Shown here piece by piece: positions 22,124 through 34,600 of a stretch of 64,000 nt of DNA (positions are counted from its first letter, which is position 1; every line of letters begins with the position of its first letter). The DNA comes from Diphasiastrum complanatum (lineage: Eukaryota; Streptophyta; Lycopodiopsida; Lycopodiales; Lycopodiaceae), in the NCBI GenBank assembly GCA_029204225.1, contig CM055093.1, forward strand, positions 46,422,338-46,486,337. Direction: 5' to 3'. The notes under the pieces were generated by a model that was not told the origin of the DNA, did not search any database, and saw only the letters and a program-made list of their open reading frames with translations. The translations under genes and the position numbers were made by a program.

Positions 22124-24060
22124 ATTTGGTTTATTGGATTACTAGAGTCTAGGACTTATAATAGAACTTAATACATTCTAGTTCTATAGATCAACGCCTT
22201 GAAAGACATTTTTTTGTAGCATCATCTCCATTTCTCTTATTTTCCAACAACCACGTATTCAAAACTATCTATGAGTATCTAATTGACTATGTTTGACACT
22301 TTTGCTAATAAGCAATAAGTAATTCTAGCAATGCGCTATATTAATCTCCATAGTGAAGATCTATTGAAGAAGTTAACCTAGAAAATGATCAACTATTTAA
22401 ACTACTTTCTAAATGTCATTTAGGCTTATATAAATGAAAATTGAAGATAACGGTATGGTCGCATATTGCAATTGGCACTTAGCCACAATGCGTTGTCACT
22501 TATCTAGTTAGACTTCTTGGAAACTACTTGCAAAAATTGTTAGGACAAGTTGTTAGCTTCAAAACGAGTAAAAACAAGTTACATTAACATTCGATAGTTC
22601 GAACACCTCCGATTTGTCCAACACGACTGTTAGCTGTTCCCATTTATTTTCGCAAATTGTTATGAACGTATAACGAATTCCTTTTGGAATCTATGTCCTG
22701 ATTATTTCTCTTAGATAACCTCTTGTCGATCTCTCCCTCACTTTATATGAAACTTATAAAGTTTCAAAGGATGGCATATCAACCTTGATGAGACCGAGGA
22801 GAGTTGTAAAGAAGGCCTTTCTAAGTCAGCAAGATGTGTTATTGATAAGTAAATCTCTGCTCCTTTATAACACATATTCATACATGACTTATCCTAGGAT
22901 ATTTTTATTAGACCAAGAAGTCCATATCTATGAGAAACTGACCTATTTAGATCATAATAGAATTTCACATGGGGTCAAGTGAGTCTAAATACCAATATTT
23001 TGTATCCCTTGGTCTAACCATTGTTGGCATAGAAAAATAGTTCACAATCAACAATTGAGCTATATGATTTAGATGGACACTAATAGTCCTTCAATGATAT
23101 TATCCAAGGTTCACGGTAGTAGTATCTCATGAATATCTAAAAGTTCAAAAATATATTCACAATAGAGAGATAACTAAGGTTTTCAATTTTTTATTCTCGA
23201 GATATCCCTAAAGGTCTAGATCAATACCTAAAACATCCAACAAAATACCCTATTATGACCAATGACATTAGGCATCCCTCGAAATATCCGCCCTCACCAT
23301 TGTCATCTAGATCCAATTAGTAATAGAACTTCCCTTTGGAATATCTTGCATCCCATACCACCTCCGAGAAGATCCTTAGTTTTATGATCTAATCATCTAG
23401 AGATTAAACAACTGATCCAGATAAACCTATTCCACTTATAAAGCAATTAGAAAACACATTTTTACAACTAATTTTCTAGGAAAAGTGTCTCTTAGGTTTT
23501 ACTATAGCTACACATTGTGGATTCAAAGACAAAATCCACTAATGTAATACAAAGACAAAGGGTTAAAATTGTCGAGTTATTGCCTGGCTATCCAGAATCT
23601 CCTAGCTCAAAAGATGAGCTTAATGTTACAAATTGCTAAGAATGCAAGTAAAACTTCCATTTATCCCTTACTCACCATATTGTTTGCCCAAAAATTAAAT
23701 TCTTAATGGCCATATAATATGGTTGTAACAGTTTTTTCACAAGAATAATTTTTTTATGTTATTCTAATAAATCGTCCATTTTCGACAAATCAATCATATA
23801 AATATGAGTTTAATAAACGATAGTATGCATGGTTTAGGAAATTCACCCGATTCCATTCTCATAGCACTACTCCCATTTCATAATCACTTTCCAATGTTTT
23901 CAGATCCTTTTGAGAGTCTTAGGTCTAAAGCTATTGCCTTTAAAAATGGCATATTTAGGAAAATGATTTAAAGAAAAATTTGATAAAAAAAAATGATTCT
24001 AATAGAAGCCTTTTAAACATATTGAATACAATTATTGTTTGTGCAATTATACTACAAATA
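22124..24060. other. Presumed decayed retroelement interior, no recognised domains
   Basis: About 1.9 kb after the primer-binding site shows only short broken frames. I could not recognise gag, protease or pol. If the LTR is shared between tandem elements, this would be the leader and gag region of the second unit. Confidence 0.3.
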
Positions 24061-24072
24061 TTTGTTCCTATT

Positions 24073-24176
24073 CATTACCATAAACAATTTGGGACCCAAG
24101 CAGCGAGTGGCGGAGGCCACGAGCTGCCAGGGGACCAAATTATTCATGGTAATGGCCCGACCAATTGGCCATTACC
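24073..24176. repeat. Long foldback (hairpin) with a second nested inverted repeat
   Basis: CATTACCATAAACAATTTGG at 24073 pairs with CCAAATTATTCATGGTAATG, which ends at 24156. The inner halves AGCAGCGAGTGGC and GGCCACGAGCTGC pair as well, so nearly the whole 84-bp segment folds into one imperfect hairpin. The right arm overlaps a perfect 10-bp inverted repeat, GGTAATGGCC (24148-24157) with GGCCATTACC (24167-24176). It could be a small foldback element or hairpin-RNA locus. Confidence 0.75.
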
Positions 24177-24249
24177 TGACGTAATTGAGATTCGCCAAAA
24201 TTTTTGACGCTGTGTGACTATCTCTTTAACTTCTCTTCGTGCCCACGCA

Positions 24250-24508
24250 CCGCTCTATCTCTCTCTCCTCTCTCTCTCTCACCAGCCCTCTCTCTCCCAG
24301 CAGCATAGCGCGCTGTCTCTCTCTCACCAGCGCACTCTATGCTCTCTCTCTCTCAACAACACTCTCTCTCCTCTCTCAACAGACTCTCTCCTCTATCTCA
24401 CCAGTGTAGACTCTCTCCTCTCTCTCTCTCACCAGCGCTCTCTCTCTCCTCTCCCCAGCGCTCTCTCCCCTCTCTCTCATCAGCGCTCTCTGCTCTCACA
24501 GCAGCGTG
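24250..24508 (+). repeat. CT-rich minisatellite with CACCAGCG punctuations
   Basis: Irregular units of CTCTCTC runs separated by CACCAGCG, CCCAGCG or CAACA(G/C) recur about ten times. A related array lies at 26995-27110 beyond the LTR element. Apparent Ser-Leu open frames are artefacts of the repeat. Confidence 0.85.
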
Positions 24509-24741
24509 TGAAGGATTTCAGATCATTCAAGATCCAATCCATGTCCCTGGTCTTTGGTTACAATAAGGAGCAAACCAACAATCTTGCCAATGTAGAAAAA
24601 TCAGCATCTACATACAAAATGAGATGCAAACTCTAAGAGATATTGATCAAACATGAAACAAAACATAAAATATGTTTGTTGTCCGTACAATTACAGCACC
24701 CTACTGTATTTCACACGTGTGGAACAGAAAATAGCAATAAA

Positions 24742-25160
24742 TGAGCATTCTACACACAAGATTGCAAGATAACATCAAGAGAGTGCACCAATGAGTAGTA
24801 GAACCCAAAGAGAACCATGTATAATGATAAAATGAGAGAGAGAAGAGAGAAGATGTGTCTCTCCACGAGTTACATCCTTTTATAGAGTGTCCAAACCCTA
24901 TTTGGCCACTTGGCTTTTCCTCCAAAATGTAAACCCTACTATTTTTGGGTCTAGATTCAATGTACTCAAAGTTCAAATTTGAATCTCTCTCAAACTCGAC
25001 TAGCAACTTTCCCACACTTTCAAAACATGTTTATTGAATGTATTTTAAACGAATATAACTTCAAAAAGTTTATCTCTAAGTCTAAAATGAGTTTTGGCCT
25101 CTTACTAACAATTTATCAAAATATGACTAAACTAGACTAAACTAGTTGAAATCTCTCACA
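24742..25160 (-). repeat. 3' LTR of a short - strand LTR element
   Basis: 419 bp, from TGAGCATTCTACACAC to GAAATCTCTCACA on the + strand, nearly identical to the copy at 26576-26994. On the - strand it is preceded by a purine-rich run (GAAGAAGGAG, 25161-25170 reversed) that fits a polypurine tract. This makes it the 3' LTR of the - strand element. Confidence 0.9.
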
Positions 25161-26575
25161 CTCCTTCTTCAACTAGTTTTGGCATAGTTTTGACAATAGA
25201 ACTTTGATTCAACTTTAGAATGATCCCCATCCTAAGTATAGATCTCCTTTCTAAGGTTCTAAAGTATCTTTCATAATTGATATAGAGAATAGTGTCCAAA
25301 TTGGATGCTTCACTATTTCTTATATCAATTTTACACATCAAGATATAACTAGAACATGAAGAACCAAATAAAATGTGAATGAAATGATTCCTCCATGTTT
25401 CAAACTTTGAACTTTCTGGAAAATTACAGCAACCAGACCATAAATGTGAATGATGGCCATTTGTTTGCTTGTCTCCTCCAACTTTGTCTTTTCTTGATAT
25501 GTCTCCACCATAAAACTCCCTGAATGAGCCTCCATCTCCATTTTTCACAAGATATCATCAACACTTGATGACTTGGCTATGAATGAGTGACATAATGAAC
25601 CTCCAATAGCTTCATTTCCATTAGCAAAACCAGTCAAGAATGCTAGTACAACTCCAACAATAAGATATTGCAAGACAATGTAGCTAGTTTGTCCATATCT
25701 TGACAATTTGCACACATCCACATGAAATAGCTCAAATATGAGAAAGAACAAGTAAAGTAAACTTGAACAAAACTTCCTTGATGCTCCTTTGACCTTACTT
25801 GAGTCTTCAATAAGCTGCAAAAACATATCCAAAACACCTTTTCCAAATGACCTTCCTTTGATGCTCTTGACTAGCTCCAAATTGCCACATTTCCTTTTGT
25901 GTTGTTGAAGCCCTTTGAGACCAACCTCTTGATCTTCCTCTTAACCATCAAAGTCATTGAACAAACTTTTTTTTTCCAGATCCATTACTTGCTTTTCCAA
26001 TATGAAAACCATGAGAACCAATATCCACTTGCATAGCATCATCTACACAAGAAAATTCTTCAAAATATGTGAGTAAAGCAAAGTGAGTCGCTTCCACTTG
26101 CTTACCTTTCTCTTGATCATCAAAGATATGAATATCTTCTGACCTGAACCTCTAGAAATACTCCCTCTCAAACCTATGATCTAGATCCAACAAGATCTCA
26201 TCAATGTTTGATCTCGAATTTTCACAAAGGTTAGTGAAAACAATGTCACCATGTCACCATCATAAATCAAAAGATAGATTCCAAACTTTCCATCCAACAT
26301 GAAGTAGAGTAGGTGAAGATGAGTATCAAACCTAATAAATCCAGCCTTCTTGAGTCCATAACAAACCGCAATAAGCTCACCAATGAGATCTCCCTTGCCT
26401 TGAAAAAATTGCCTCTCGATTTGCTCCATGTAGTCTTCTCCAACCAACCTTTTGCCATCTCGATCATGAGTGATCAATTCACAATCATAGAATCCTTTGA
26501 GTTGATGAAGAGATGTGAGATCCATGACTTGGATCTTCCCAAGAACCAATCTTCCATTGCTCTTTCCTTCATAAA

Positions 26576-26994
26576 TGAGCATTCTTCACACAAGATTGCA
26601 AGATAACATCAAGAGAGTGCACCAATGAGTAGTAGAACCCAAAGAAAACCATGTATAATGATGAAATGAGAGAGAGAAGAGAGAAGATGTGTCTCTCCAC
26701 GAGTTACATCCTTTTATAGATTGTCCAAACCCTATTAGGCCACTTGACTTTTCCTCCAAAATGTAAACCTTACTATTTTTGGGTCTAGATTCAATGTACT
26801 CAAAGTTCAAATTTGAATCTCTCTCAAACTCGACTACCAACTTTCTCACACTTTCAAAAAGTGTTTATTCAATGTATTTTAAACTAATATAACTTCAAAA
26901 AGTTCATCTCTAAGTCTAAAATGAGTTTTGGCCTCTTATTGACAATTTACCAAAATACGACTAAACGAGACTAAACTAGTTGAAATCTCTCACA
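26576..26994 (-). repeat. 5' LTR of the short - strand LTR element
   Basis: Same 419-bp length as the partner at 24742-25160, with scattered substitutions (for example CTATTTGGCC against CTATTAGGCC). The similarity suggests fairly recent insertion relative to the decayed copia remnants nearby. Confidence 0.9.
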
Positions 26995-27068
26995 CAACGC
27001 TCTCTCCTCTCTCTCACCAATGCTCTCTCCTCTCACAACAACGCTCTCTCCTCTCTCTCAACAAGCGC

Positions 27069-27150
<82 letters not shown>
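26995..27150 (+). repeat. CT-rich minisatellite followed by (CT)n and (CA)n
   Basis: ACAACGCTCTCTCC and CACCAATGCTCTCTCC-type units at 26995-27070, then a CT tract to about 27110 and a CA tract to about 27150. Related to the array at 24250-24508. Confidence 0.88.
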
Positions 27151-27152
<2 letters not shown>

Positions 27153-27198
27153 GGTGTAGCACGCAGAGTCGGTATAAAAATGTAAAATAAAAAAATTT

Positions 27199-27230
27199 GG
27201 GCCTATATTATGCAAAATAATATAGGGCCC
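27199..27230. repeat. 32-bp palindromic hairpin
   Basis: GGGCCTATATTAT and ATAATATAGGGCCC pair around a short GCAAA loop. It precedes the larger foldback at 27270. Confidence 0.85.
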
Positions 27231-27269
27231 AAAATAGCCTTAAAATCTAGCTAACGACAATTACATATA

Positions 27270-27374
27270 GGGTAAGACCCCCGTCCGGGGGCCTTCAGCG
27301 CTTGGAGGCGTCCGAAGGCGACAGCTTGAGGCGCCTCCCAGGCGCGAAAGGCCCCCGGGTGGGGTCCTTACCCT
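27270..27374. repeat. GC-rich foldback of about 105 bp
   Basis: GGGTAAGACCCCCGTCCGGG at 27270 pairs imperfectly with the reverse complement of CCCGGGTGGGGTCCTTACCC ending at 27374. Inside, GGAGGCG and CGCCTCC form a second stem. The block is far more GC-rich than its AT-rich surroundings, consistent with an inserted foldback element. Confidence 0.85.
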
Positions 27375-27728
27375 GCCGTGACAATCGTTGATTTTTTTTT
27401 GGCTAAAAATAACTCGCGATTTATCAAAAATAGTATATTTATAATTTCAGGTTTCTAAAAAATACTTTCTAATAATAATAAAAGTATCTTACAAAGTGTA
27501 ATGCACTTATGGTTGTGTCTAAAAATAATAATTTTATTACTTCGCCAAATCTTGAAATAATAAATGCAGGTGTGATATTGTGGCTTTTAAGGTTTCACAG
27601 AAATACACTGTAAAAAAATCACTAGGTTGTTACGATCTAATAAAATTTTAAACCTCACGTGTGAAAAACACAAAAAGCAGGAATGACCACCCCTAGAATG
27701 GGGAGAGAGAGAAAGAGAATGACCACCC

Positions 27729-27730
<2 letters not shown>

Positions 27731-27760
<30 letters not shown>
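27731..27760 (+). repeat. (AG)n microsatellite
   Basis: Short AG tract preceded by two copies of AGAATGACCACCC (around 27680 and 27717). Confidence 0.95.
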
Positions 27761-27764
<4 letters not shown>

Positions 27765-28250
27765 CTCTCCCGACTCTTATTTGCAACAAATTTCGACTTC
27801 CTTGGCGTCCTCGAACAGCGCTTAAAGCAAGCATTGAACGCGTTTTCCAGAAGCAACATCTTATTTGCTAATTCCCACAAAGAGTTTCCTTTCACAAACA
27901 GGACTAGCAGGGCGGCGGCCCTCACTTCTCCAAGAAGTACTTTAGCTGGTTCAAGTCTTTAGATTTGCTTACAATAGTAATGTGTTGTCTTGATGTTAGT
28001 TTCATAAAACTAAAGCAAGGAAAGATCAAGCACAACTCCCCTTTCCCTAATGATTGGCAAGAAAGCTTCAAAAAGTCTACAACTTTTACTTCCAACTGTC
28101 CTCTGGTATGAGAACTACTAGTACAGTCTCTCTCTGTCCCAAGCAACGCGGAAAGGAAGCTTTGAAACAAACATTTTATTCAGAAGTTCATGCAATCAAC
28201 ATAAAAGGGCTCTTCTACGTACAAAATTACACCAAGATACACCATCTTTA

Positions 28251-28396
28251 GCCTAACAAGCAAGCTTTTCATTTGGCAACAAGAATTAACTTGTGTGCCC
28301 TAACAAGCAAGCTTTTTATTTGGCAACAAGAGTTAACTTGTGTGGCCTAACCTTAACATTAGGCAATCAGATATAACTTGTGTACCCTAACCCTAA
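28251..28396 (+). repeat. Tandem repeat of about 47 bp upstream of DDRGK1
   Basis: Two good copies begin CCTAACAAGCAAGCTTTT (28252 and 28299) and extend to TTAACTTGTGTG; a third, diverged copy ends TATAACTTGTGTACC. The array ends in CCCTAACCCTAAG (28384-28396), which resembles a short telomere-type or telo-box motif. It lies about 190 bp upstream of the DDRGK1 start codon and could fall in its promoter or 5' UTR. Confidence 0.75.
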
Positions 28397-28580
28397 GAAT
28401 AAGTTGGGATCTTTCAGTTTTTGAGTTGGCGTTAGATTCAGGTTTTAATTAGGGTTTTATGTTGATGAGCTGACAGGAGTATATTCAAGCCAAGCTGCTG
28501 ATCTAGCTCTGTTTGTTTGTAATTGAGTTGAGCTCAAAAGAAGGAAGGAAGGAAGGATTTTGCTTTGAAGAGATTGAAAT

Positions 28581-28688
28581 ATGGATAACCTTCTAGTGCC
28601 ATTGGGAATTCTTCTGCTGCTCATTTTTTTGCCACTGCTTCTGTGGGCCTATGCCTTTCGCAGATCTCCAGCCACTCAGCATCACCAG
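28581..28688 (+). CDS. DDRGK1: DDRGK1 exon 1 (membrane anchor)
   Basis: 36 codons from ATG in the context GAAATATGG to CACCAG before a GTTTGC donor. It encodes the single N-terminal hydrophobic helix. Intron 1 (28689-29404, 716 bp) is the only one free of recognisable transposons. Confidence 0.92.
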
Positions 28689-31600
28689 GTTTGCTTCAGG
28701 CTTTTTATGGTGTCAGTAAGGCAATCAATCACCAACTCTTTTATGTATCATGAAACATTGATCAGTTTCTTTTCTAAGATCCTTACAGATATTAAGTAAA
28801 AAGAGAGCTTGTCAGTTCTAATTTTTTTGTAAATTCATTGGTTGTCGAAGCTTTTGAGTCTATTGCACTCTGTCAAATTTGAAGCCTGTTATAACTGGCC
28901 GGCACTCTAACTAGTTACTGTATGGAAGAATTGAATTTGGTACTTCTAATCGAACTTATTCCTGAGTGTTGAACAGTTCTGTATTCTATGGAAATTGGCC
29001 TTGTTTCATGGCTACCTTGCTTTTTATAAAGTTACTGTTTAGAATAATTATGACAAAATTTAGGGCATAAAATGTTGTCTTATCTTTTCAGCTTGGTTTA
29101 AACTTTAGTCGGCATGTACAATTAAATACAATTTTGGATTAGAATAAGGTTTATTGCAGGTGCCCATTTTGAGGCTATGGAGCTAGTGTAGTAATAAGAC
29201 CTGTGACTCCTTTCCCTGGACATTTGATTATATCTTAAATTTGTATGATTTGGAGTGGCCTTAATGTTTAACTCAATTTAGACTATTCTATTTCTAGATA
29301 TGTGTGCATCTGCAATCTCATCTGACAAGGTTTTGGCGTGGTAAGCTCAGCTGAGTAAAGCACTTATTCATATATATGAGCAGAAGTGTGGATTGATGTT
29401 GCAGACTGTTGAAAGTCAGATCGTTTCAGAATTTCCTGTTGCTACTACATCACAATCATCTGGAACACGCCGAATGCGACGCAGAACCGCACTGATCGCT
29501 TCCTCCTCTAGTAATTTTGGTAAGTCTTAAATACTTCAGAACATTACATGTTTACTTTCTTCACTCTGGAAAATAAATCACTGTTAGCCCAAGTTTACGG
29601 TGAGCACTTAACTTTGACAGCTATTGTGCAGACATAGGTATTGTTTCTACATTTCTCACGTAGACTCTAAGCTTTAGCTTGAGATAGTCAGGTAGTGAAA
29701 ATGATTGTGAATGTACACGTGCATGGCTCTTAGTCCATGCCATAGTACCAGAAACTCCTGTTTTTTAAAAGGAGAAGTTTGTAAGAGACCTAGACACCAT
29801 AGCAGGGCAAACACTAACTCATCCACCCAGCCTTGCCAACTCCCTATATGGAGTAAGCCCCTCCTAGCCCAGTGTGAGGACTGGTAGCATGCGTGCTGCC
29901 AAGTGTCGGCCTTGTGGCTCTGATGTGGCCAACTGCATGTCGGTGCTCGACGGGGGGCCCTTCCTGTTGACAGGGTACCTAAGCTGTGTTAGGCCCTTTG
30001 TCACAAGCCAGTCTCTCCAAGCTCGTGAATCCTAGAAGCCGGTGTGTAGAATGAACATAGGCACCCCCCTCCTTGTGTCCTTCTACCTGCTATTCCCGTC
30101 AACTGGCACATGGCATGCACCTGTGGGTGATCAGTCCACTTGGCATGTCTAGCCCTTGTGACCTGTGAATACTGAGTGACTCATAGGGTACCACCCCTGT
30201 GCCCCGCCAAAGACCTGTGACCCTCTTGGTCACCCTGACTACTTGTCGGCTAGCATCTCGTCACTGACAGCTAGGGTCCCGACGGTCAAGACACACCACA
30301 TCTCTGACAACTTGTCAGGTGGCCACACCGGGTCACTGCTCGTGATGCACCGGTCCCAACTTGGGACAGATGTCCTCCTCGGTCACTGGCCCTTGCCAAT
30401 ACTTGGCCTCAGGCCCTCTGGTGACCGGCCGTGCCAAGGTCATGATAGAGTCGCAACTGGACTCTAACAATCCTTCCCTCCTCTGGCAAGTCATCGGTCC
30501 TCGATGACAAACTCTGGGTAAGACTTCTGCAAGGCTTGTCGCGTCTCCCAGGTAGCGTCTCACAACGGATGCCCTTTCCAGGTTACTAGATACTCTTGAA
30601 GGAGACGATTCCGCAATCGTCGCTCCCTTCGATCTAGGATTCTGTCTGGCCCATAACCTGTGGTGTCTTTCTCCTCAAGAGACACTAGACCTTCCACCAG
30701 GCTATCGCCATCGTGCAAACATCTCTTCAGTTTGCTAACATGGAATAGTGGATGCACCTTGCATCCTACAAGTAGCTGTAGCTTATAAGCTACTTGGCTC
30801 ACCTTCTTAATAATCAACCATGGTCCACAATACCTGGGAGATAACTTGGCGCACTTTCCTGTGCGTAACACCTTCGACTTCGAAGGGACTAGTAAATACA
30901 CCCAATCTCCATTCTCAAATTCCCGATAGGTACGGTTCTCACGAGCATAACTCTCTGCCCTAGCTACAGCTTTGGACAAGTTATCTCGTGCCAACTAAGA
31001 AACAAACTGGTGCCTCTGGAACAAGCTTCCGCACCAAAATAGTCATGACACGTCAAGTGTTCTCATCATCACTTACCAACAAGTCATCCAAAATTTCCTC
31101 ATCCTTGCCCTCATCTTGACGTTGCATAACATGGAGCTTCTTGCCCGTACGTCGAGGACAATCTTTGAAAAGATGCTTGCCAAGACAAAAAAAGCATAAT
31201 CCGTCTTTCTTGGCCTTTTCCTTTTGCTTAGGACTGAGCGGAGACTTGTCGTAAGCACGACGAGCCATAGGAGATCCCGCCTTGTGCTTCAAAGTCTGCT
31301 GCATCTAGATAGGATCCTTCTGCGAAAAGCCCTTTTGACCAGCTTGGCCAAACTTTCGCGAACCCTTCTTCTGGGCCAGCTTGGCGCTCCAAATTCAGCC
31401 TTGGTGCGCACATTACCTTCAAAGTTGAGAGCTGTAGCAATTGCCTCTTCTAAGGTCTTGCACCCTTCATTAAGCACTAAAGGCCTCAACTCTTCACGAA
31501 GGCCAAATATGAACTTGTGGACTACCAGCCACTCGGGAATCTCTTCTGGAATCTTGATAAGTATCTCACGATACCTGTCAGCATATTCCTGCACCATGTA

Positions 31601-34600
31601 TAGCCTCTGACGATGCAAAAGCCAAGCATCCGTCGCACGCACATGCTCATGTGGAGGAATGAATTGAGCTCTGAAAGCTCGCTTAAACTCAAGCCAGGTG
31701 GATGGAGCCTGATTAGACTTCAACAACTTGCGCCACCACCTGTCAGCAAAATCAGTGAAAAGCTTTGCGGACCCGCCAACCCTCATCAGTTGGGGACCGT
31801 TTCAAATCAAAATACTCTTCCCACTTATGCAATCACTGATCTACAATATCAGTATTGCATTGGGGAGTGTTTCCAGCGAAACGGGTAGGTTTAATATCTT
31901 TGTCTTCTGGATAGGGTGGAGGTAATATAGGACGAACCGCAGAAGACGGATAAGGTGGAGCATACTGCGAGGAAGACGCATAACCACCAGCTACCATCAT
32001 CGCTCGCATCTCTGCGACGGTCTTTTCCACACTATCCATGCGAGCTTGCACAGAAGGGGAAGGACCAGCAGGCGAACGGGCAGGCACTGTAGGCGGATTA
32101 TGGGTAGGACTAAGCACAGGGCTGGGTGGTGATGATGGAAGAGCAATGGGTGGACTTAGTGGAATATCTACTCTATCTTCCTCCATTATGTAACAAAACA
32201 AATACAGAACAAAATCAAACTAGAAATTGCACGTAATAAAGCAAGAAGAGAAGGGAAATTTGACCAGAATTTGTTTTTTATTTTTAAAAACTACAAAAAA
32301 GCAAAGAAAGAAAAGAGAAAAAGATGAGTTCTCCCTGGAATCCAAGCAAAGGAATCCCTTCAGGAAAACGGTAGACTACAACAGATGTTGTTTGATTGGA
32401 CCACAATGCTTCCTTCAAAAAGCTTCAGAACAGCTCTGGTCTACTGCTTCCACAACTTTTGGATGTTTGTAAATTCTGAAATCAGCGCTGGAGCAATCAG
32501 AAATGGGTGCTAAATCGGTGCTAGAGCAGTGCTCCAGTTTTCCCACAAATTGGAATATTGATGTGTCCTCAGATTAGCGCTAATCAGGCTTTTAGAAAAA
32601 ACTTCTTTCTAGCCACCGTTTGATTACAACAAGTATGCCTCAGTTCCGCTGCTAGAAACAGGTCTGAGATAAGTGAACTGGAGCTGTAAAAAACGAACGA
32701 CCCCACGTTTAATCAAATTATATGGACTTTGTTCTTTCTTTCCAACGATATGAGAAGCTGTAGGAGGGCGCTAGATCAGCACTACAATCCCCACGTTTTT
32801 TTTGATGGTAATAGATCTTGCAAACAGTATTGGAATCGCTGGAAAAGATGCGTTAGATCAGTAGCAATTGGTGCCCTCGAAACTCTACAAGTTTGAAACT
32901 CTTTCCTTCCCTTTCAGCGCTGGAAAACTGGTATAGGAGGGCGATGGAACATCTGAAAAAGGTTACCCAATTTTTTCTCCCTAAAAAACGGATTTTTGTG
33001 GCTCCTTGTAAGCTGGAACAGCAGCGATGGAGGCTCACCTTACTTCTCCAATCTCTCTCCCACCTTTCTCCCCCCAAAATCCTTCAAAAACAAGCAAAAT
33101 CTAACATTTTTTACACTTTCTCTCTCTAGAACGACGTTTTCTCTCTCTAAAACGAGGCTTTGATACCAGTTGTCACAAGCCAGTCTCTCCAAGCTCGTGA
33201 ATCCTAGAAGCCGATGTAGAATGAACCTCCCAACCATAGGCACCCCCCTCCTTGAGTCCTTCTACCTGCTATTCTCGTCAACTAGCACATGGCATCCACC
33301 TGTGGGTGATCAGTCCACTTGGCATGCCTAGCCCCTGTGACCTGTGAATACTGAGTGACTTATAGGGTACCATCCCCGTGCCCCGCCAAAGACATGTGAC
33401 CCTCTTGGTCACCCTGACTACTTGCCGGCTAGCATCTTGTCACTGACGGCTAGGGTCCCAACGGTCAAGACATACCACATCTCTGACAACTTGTCAGGTG
33501 GCCACACCGGGTCACTGCTCGTGACGCACCGGTCCCAACTTGGGACAGATGTCCTCCTCGGTCACTGGCCTTTGCCAATACTTGGCCTCAGGCCCTCTGG
33601 TGACCGGCCGTGCCAAGGTCACGATAGAGTCGCAACTGGACTCTAACACCCTCTATGCCTGTGGTACGACCTGTGGGTCTCTGGCCCGCTGTAGGCCCGT
33701 ACCGGTGCACGCTATTCACACTTGCCCTGGTGGGCGTGTGCGTTGAACACGCCCCTGACTACAGTGTCTGATCTCCAATGTCCTTTAGGGTTCGGCTTTG
33801 GCTACAGGCTCGTAACACTCCCTCCCCCTTGAGAACCGTCTTGGTCCATTAAGACAAAATCTGGAAATAACTTGCGAAGAACGCTGCCCTTTTCCCAAGT
33901 GGCATTATCAACAGCCTGATCCTTCCACTTGATTAGATTATGGTATACAGTATGACGGGTCTACGTCTCTCTACTATGTTTGGTACTGTTATAAGCAAAC
34001 TCCAACAATGGGAGATACTCTTCCCAGTTGGTTTGCTTTTTGCTGACGTATGCACGAAGCATATCCTCCAACACTTGATTTAGTCTTTCTGTTTGACCAT
34101 CCATCTGTGGATGGTCTGTAGTACCCATATTTAGTTTGGTATGTAGGTGATGAAATAATGCTCTCCAAAAATTTCCATCAAACTTATTGTCCCGGTCACT
34201 GACTATGCCGGAAGGAAGACCGTATAATTTAAATAGCCCTTTTATAAACAACCTTGGTAACTCTGGAGACGGCTGTTTTGGTCGGAATAAAGTGGGCCAT
34301 TTCGGTCAACCGGTCAATTGACCCAAATAGTGTCATGACCCTTCTCGACAGGTTCACTATGAATTCCATGCAGATACTTTCCCACTTAGCAGTTGGTATA
34401 TCTAAGGGCTGCAGGAGCCCTCCTGCCCTAAGATGCTTTGCTTTATTAACGTGACACTTCTGGCAACTAAGTATACTGCCTATAATCCTTTGAATTGGGG
34501 ACACATACTCTATCTTTATAGAGCAAGTACTCATCCTGAATGGAATAGTGTTTCCATTGAAATCTTGAGAAAACTGACCGCCAACCACTGTTGTTTGCTT

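Larger units (their letters stand above)
24742..26994 (-). mobile_element. Short non-autonomous LTR retroelement
   Basis: Two 419-bp direct repeats with TG...CA ends flank a 1415-bp interior. The interior holds no recognisable gag or pol. Its longest frame (26181-26582, - strand) starts inside the LTR and encodes LVLGKIQVMDLTSLHQLKGF and ERQFFQGKGDLIGELIAVCY, not matched to any family. The polypurine tract points to - strand orientation. No tRNA-iMet primer-binding site is visible beside the 5' LTR, and no clean target duplication was found. The compact, domain-free form is like TRIM or LARD derivatives that rely on other elements. CT-rich minisatellites of the same kind lie on both sides. 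Confidence 0.8.
29999..33648 (-). mobile_element. Ty3/gypsy element B, internally deleted, nested in LTR of A
   Basis: Two LTRs (471 and 478 bp) flank a - strand interior. It holds gag with a zinc knuckle (32186-31060), then only the integrase C-terminus (30994-30560); protease, RT, RNase H and the integrase core are missing near 31000-31050. The primer-binding site beside the 5' LTR reads TGGTATCAAAGC on the - strand (33158-33169). It interrupts element A's left LTR and is flanked by CCCTT/CCCTC, so it inserted after A. It would need proteins from a complete relative to move. Confidence 0.92.

Noticed and set aside
28384-28396. Interstitial telomere array
   Set aside because: Only two CCCTAA-type units are present, too few for an interstitial telomere; reported only as a motif.
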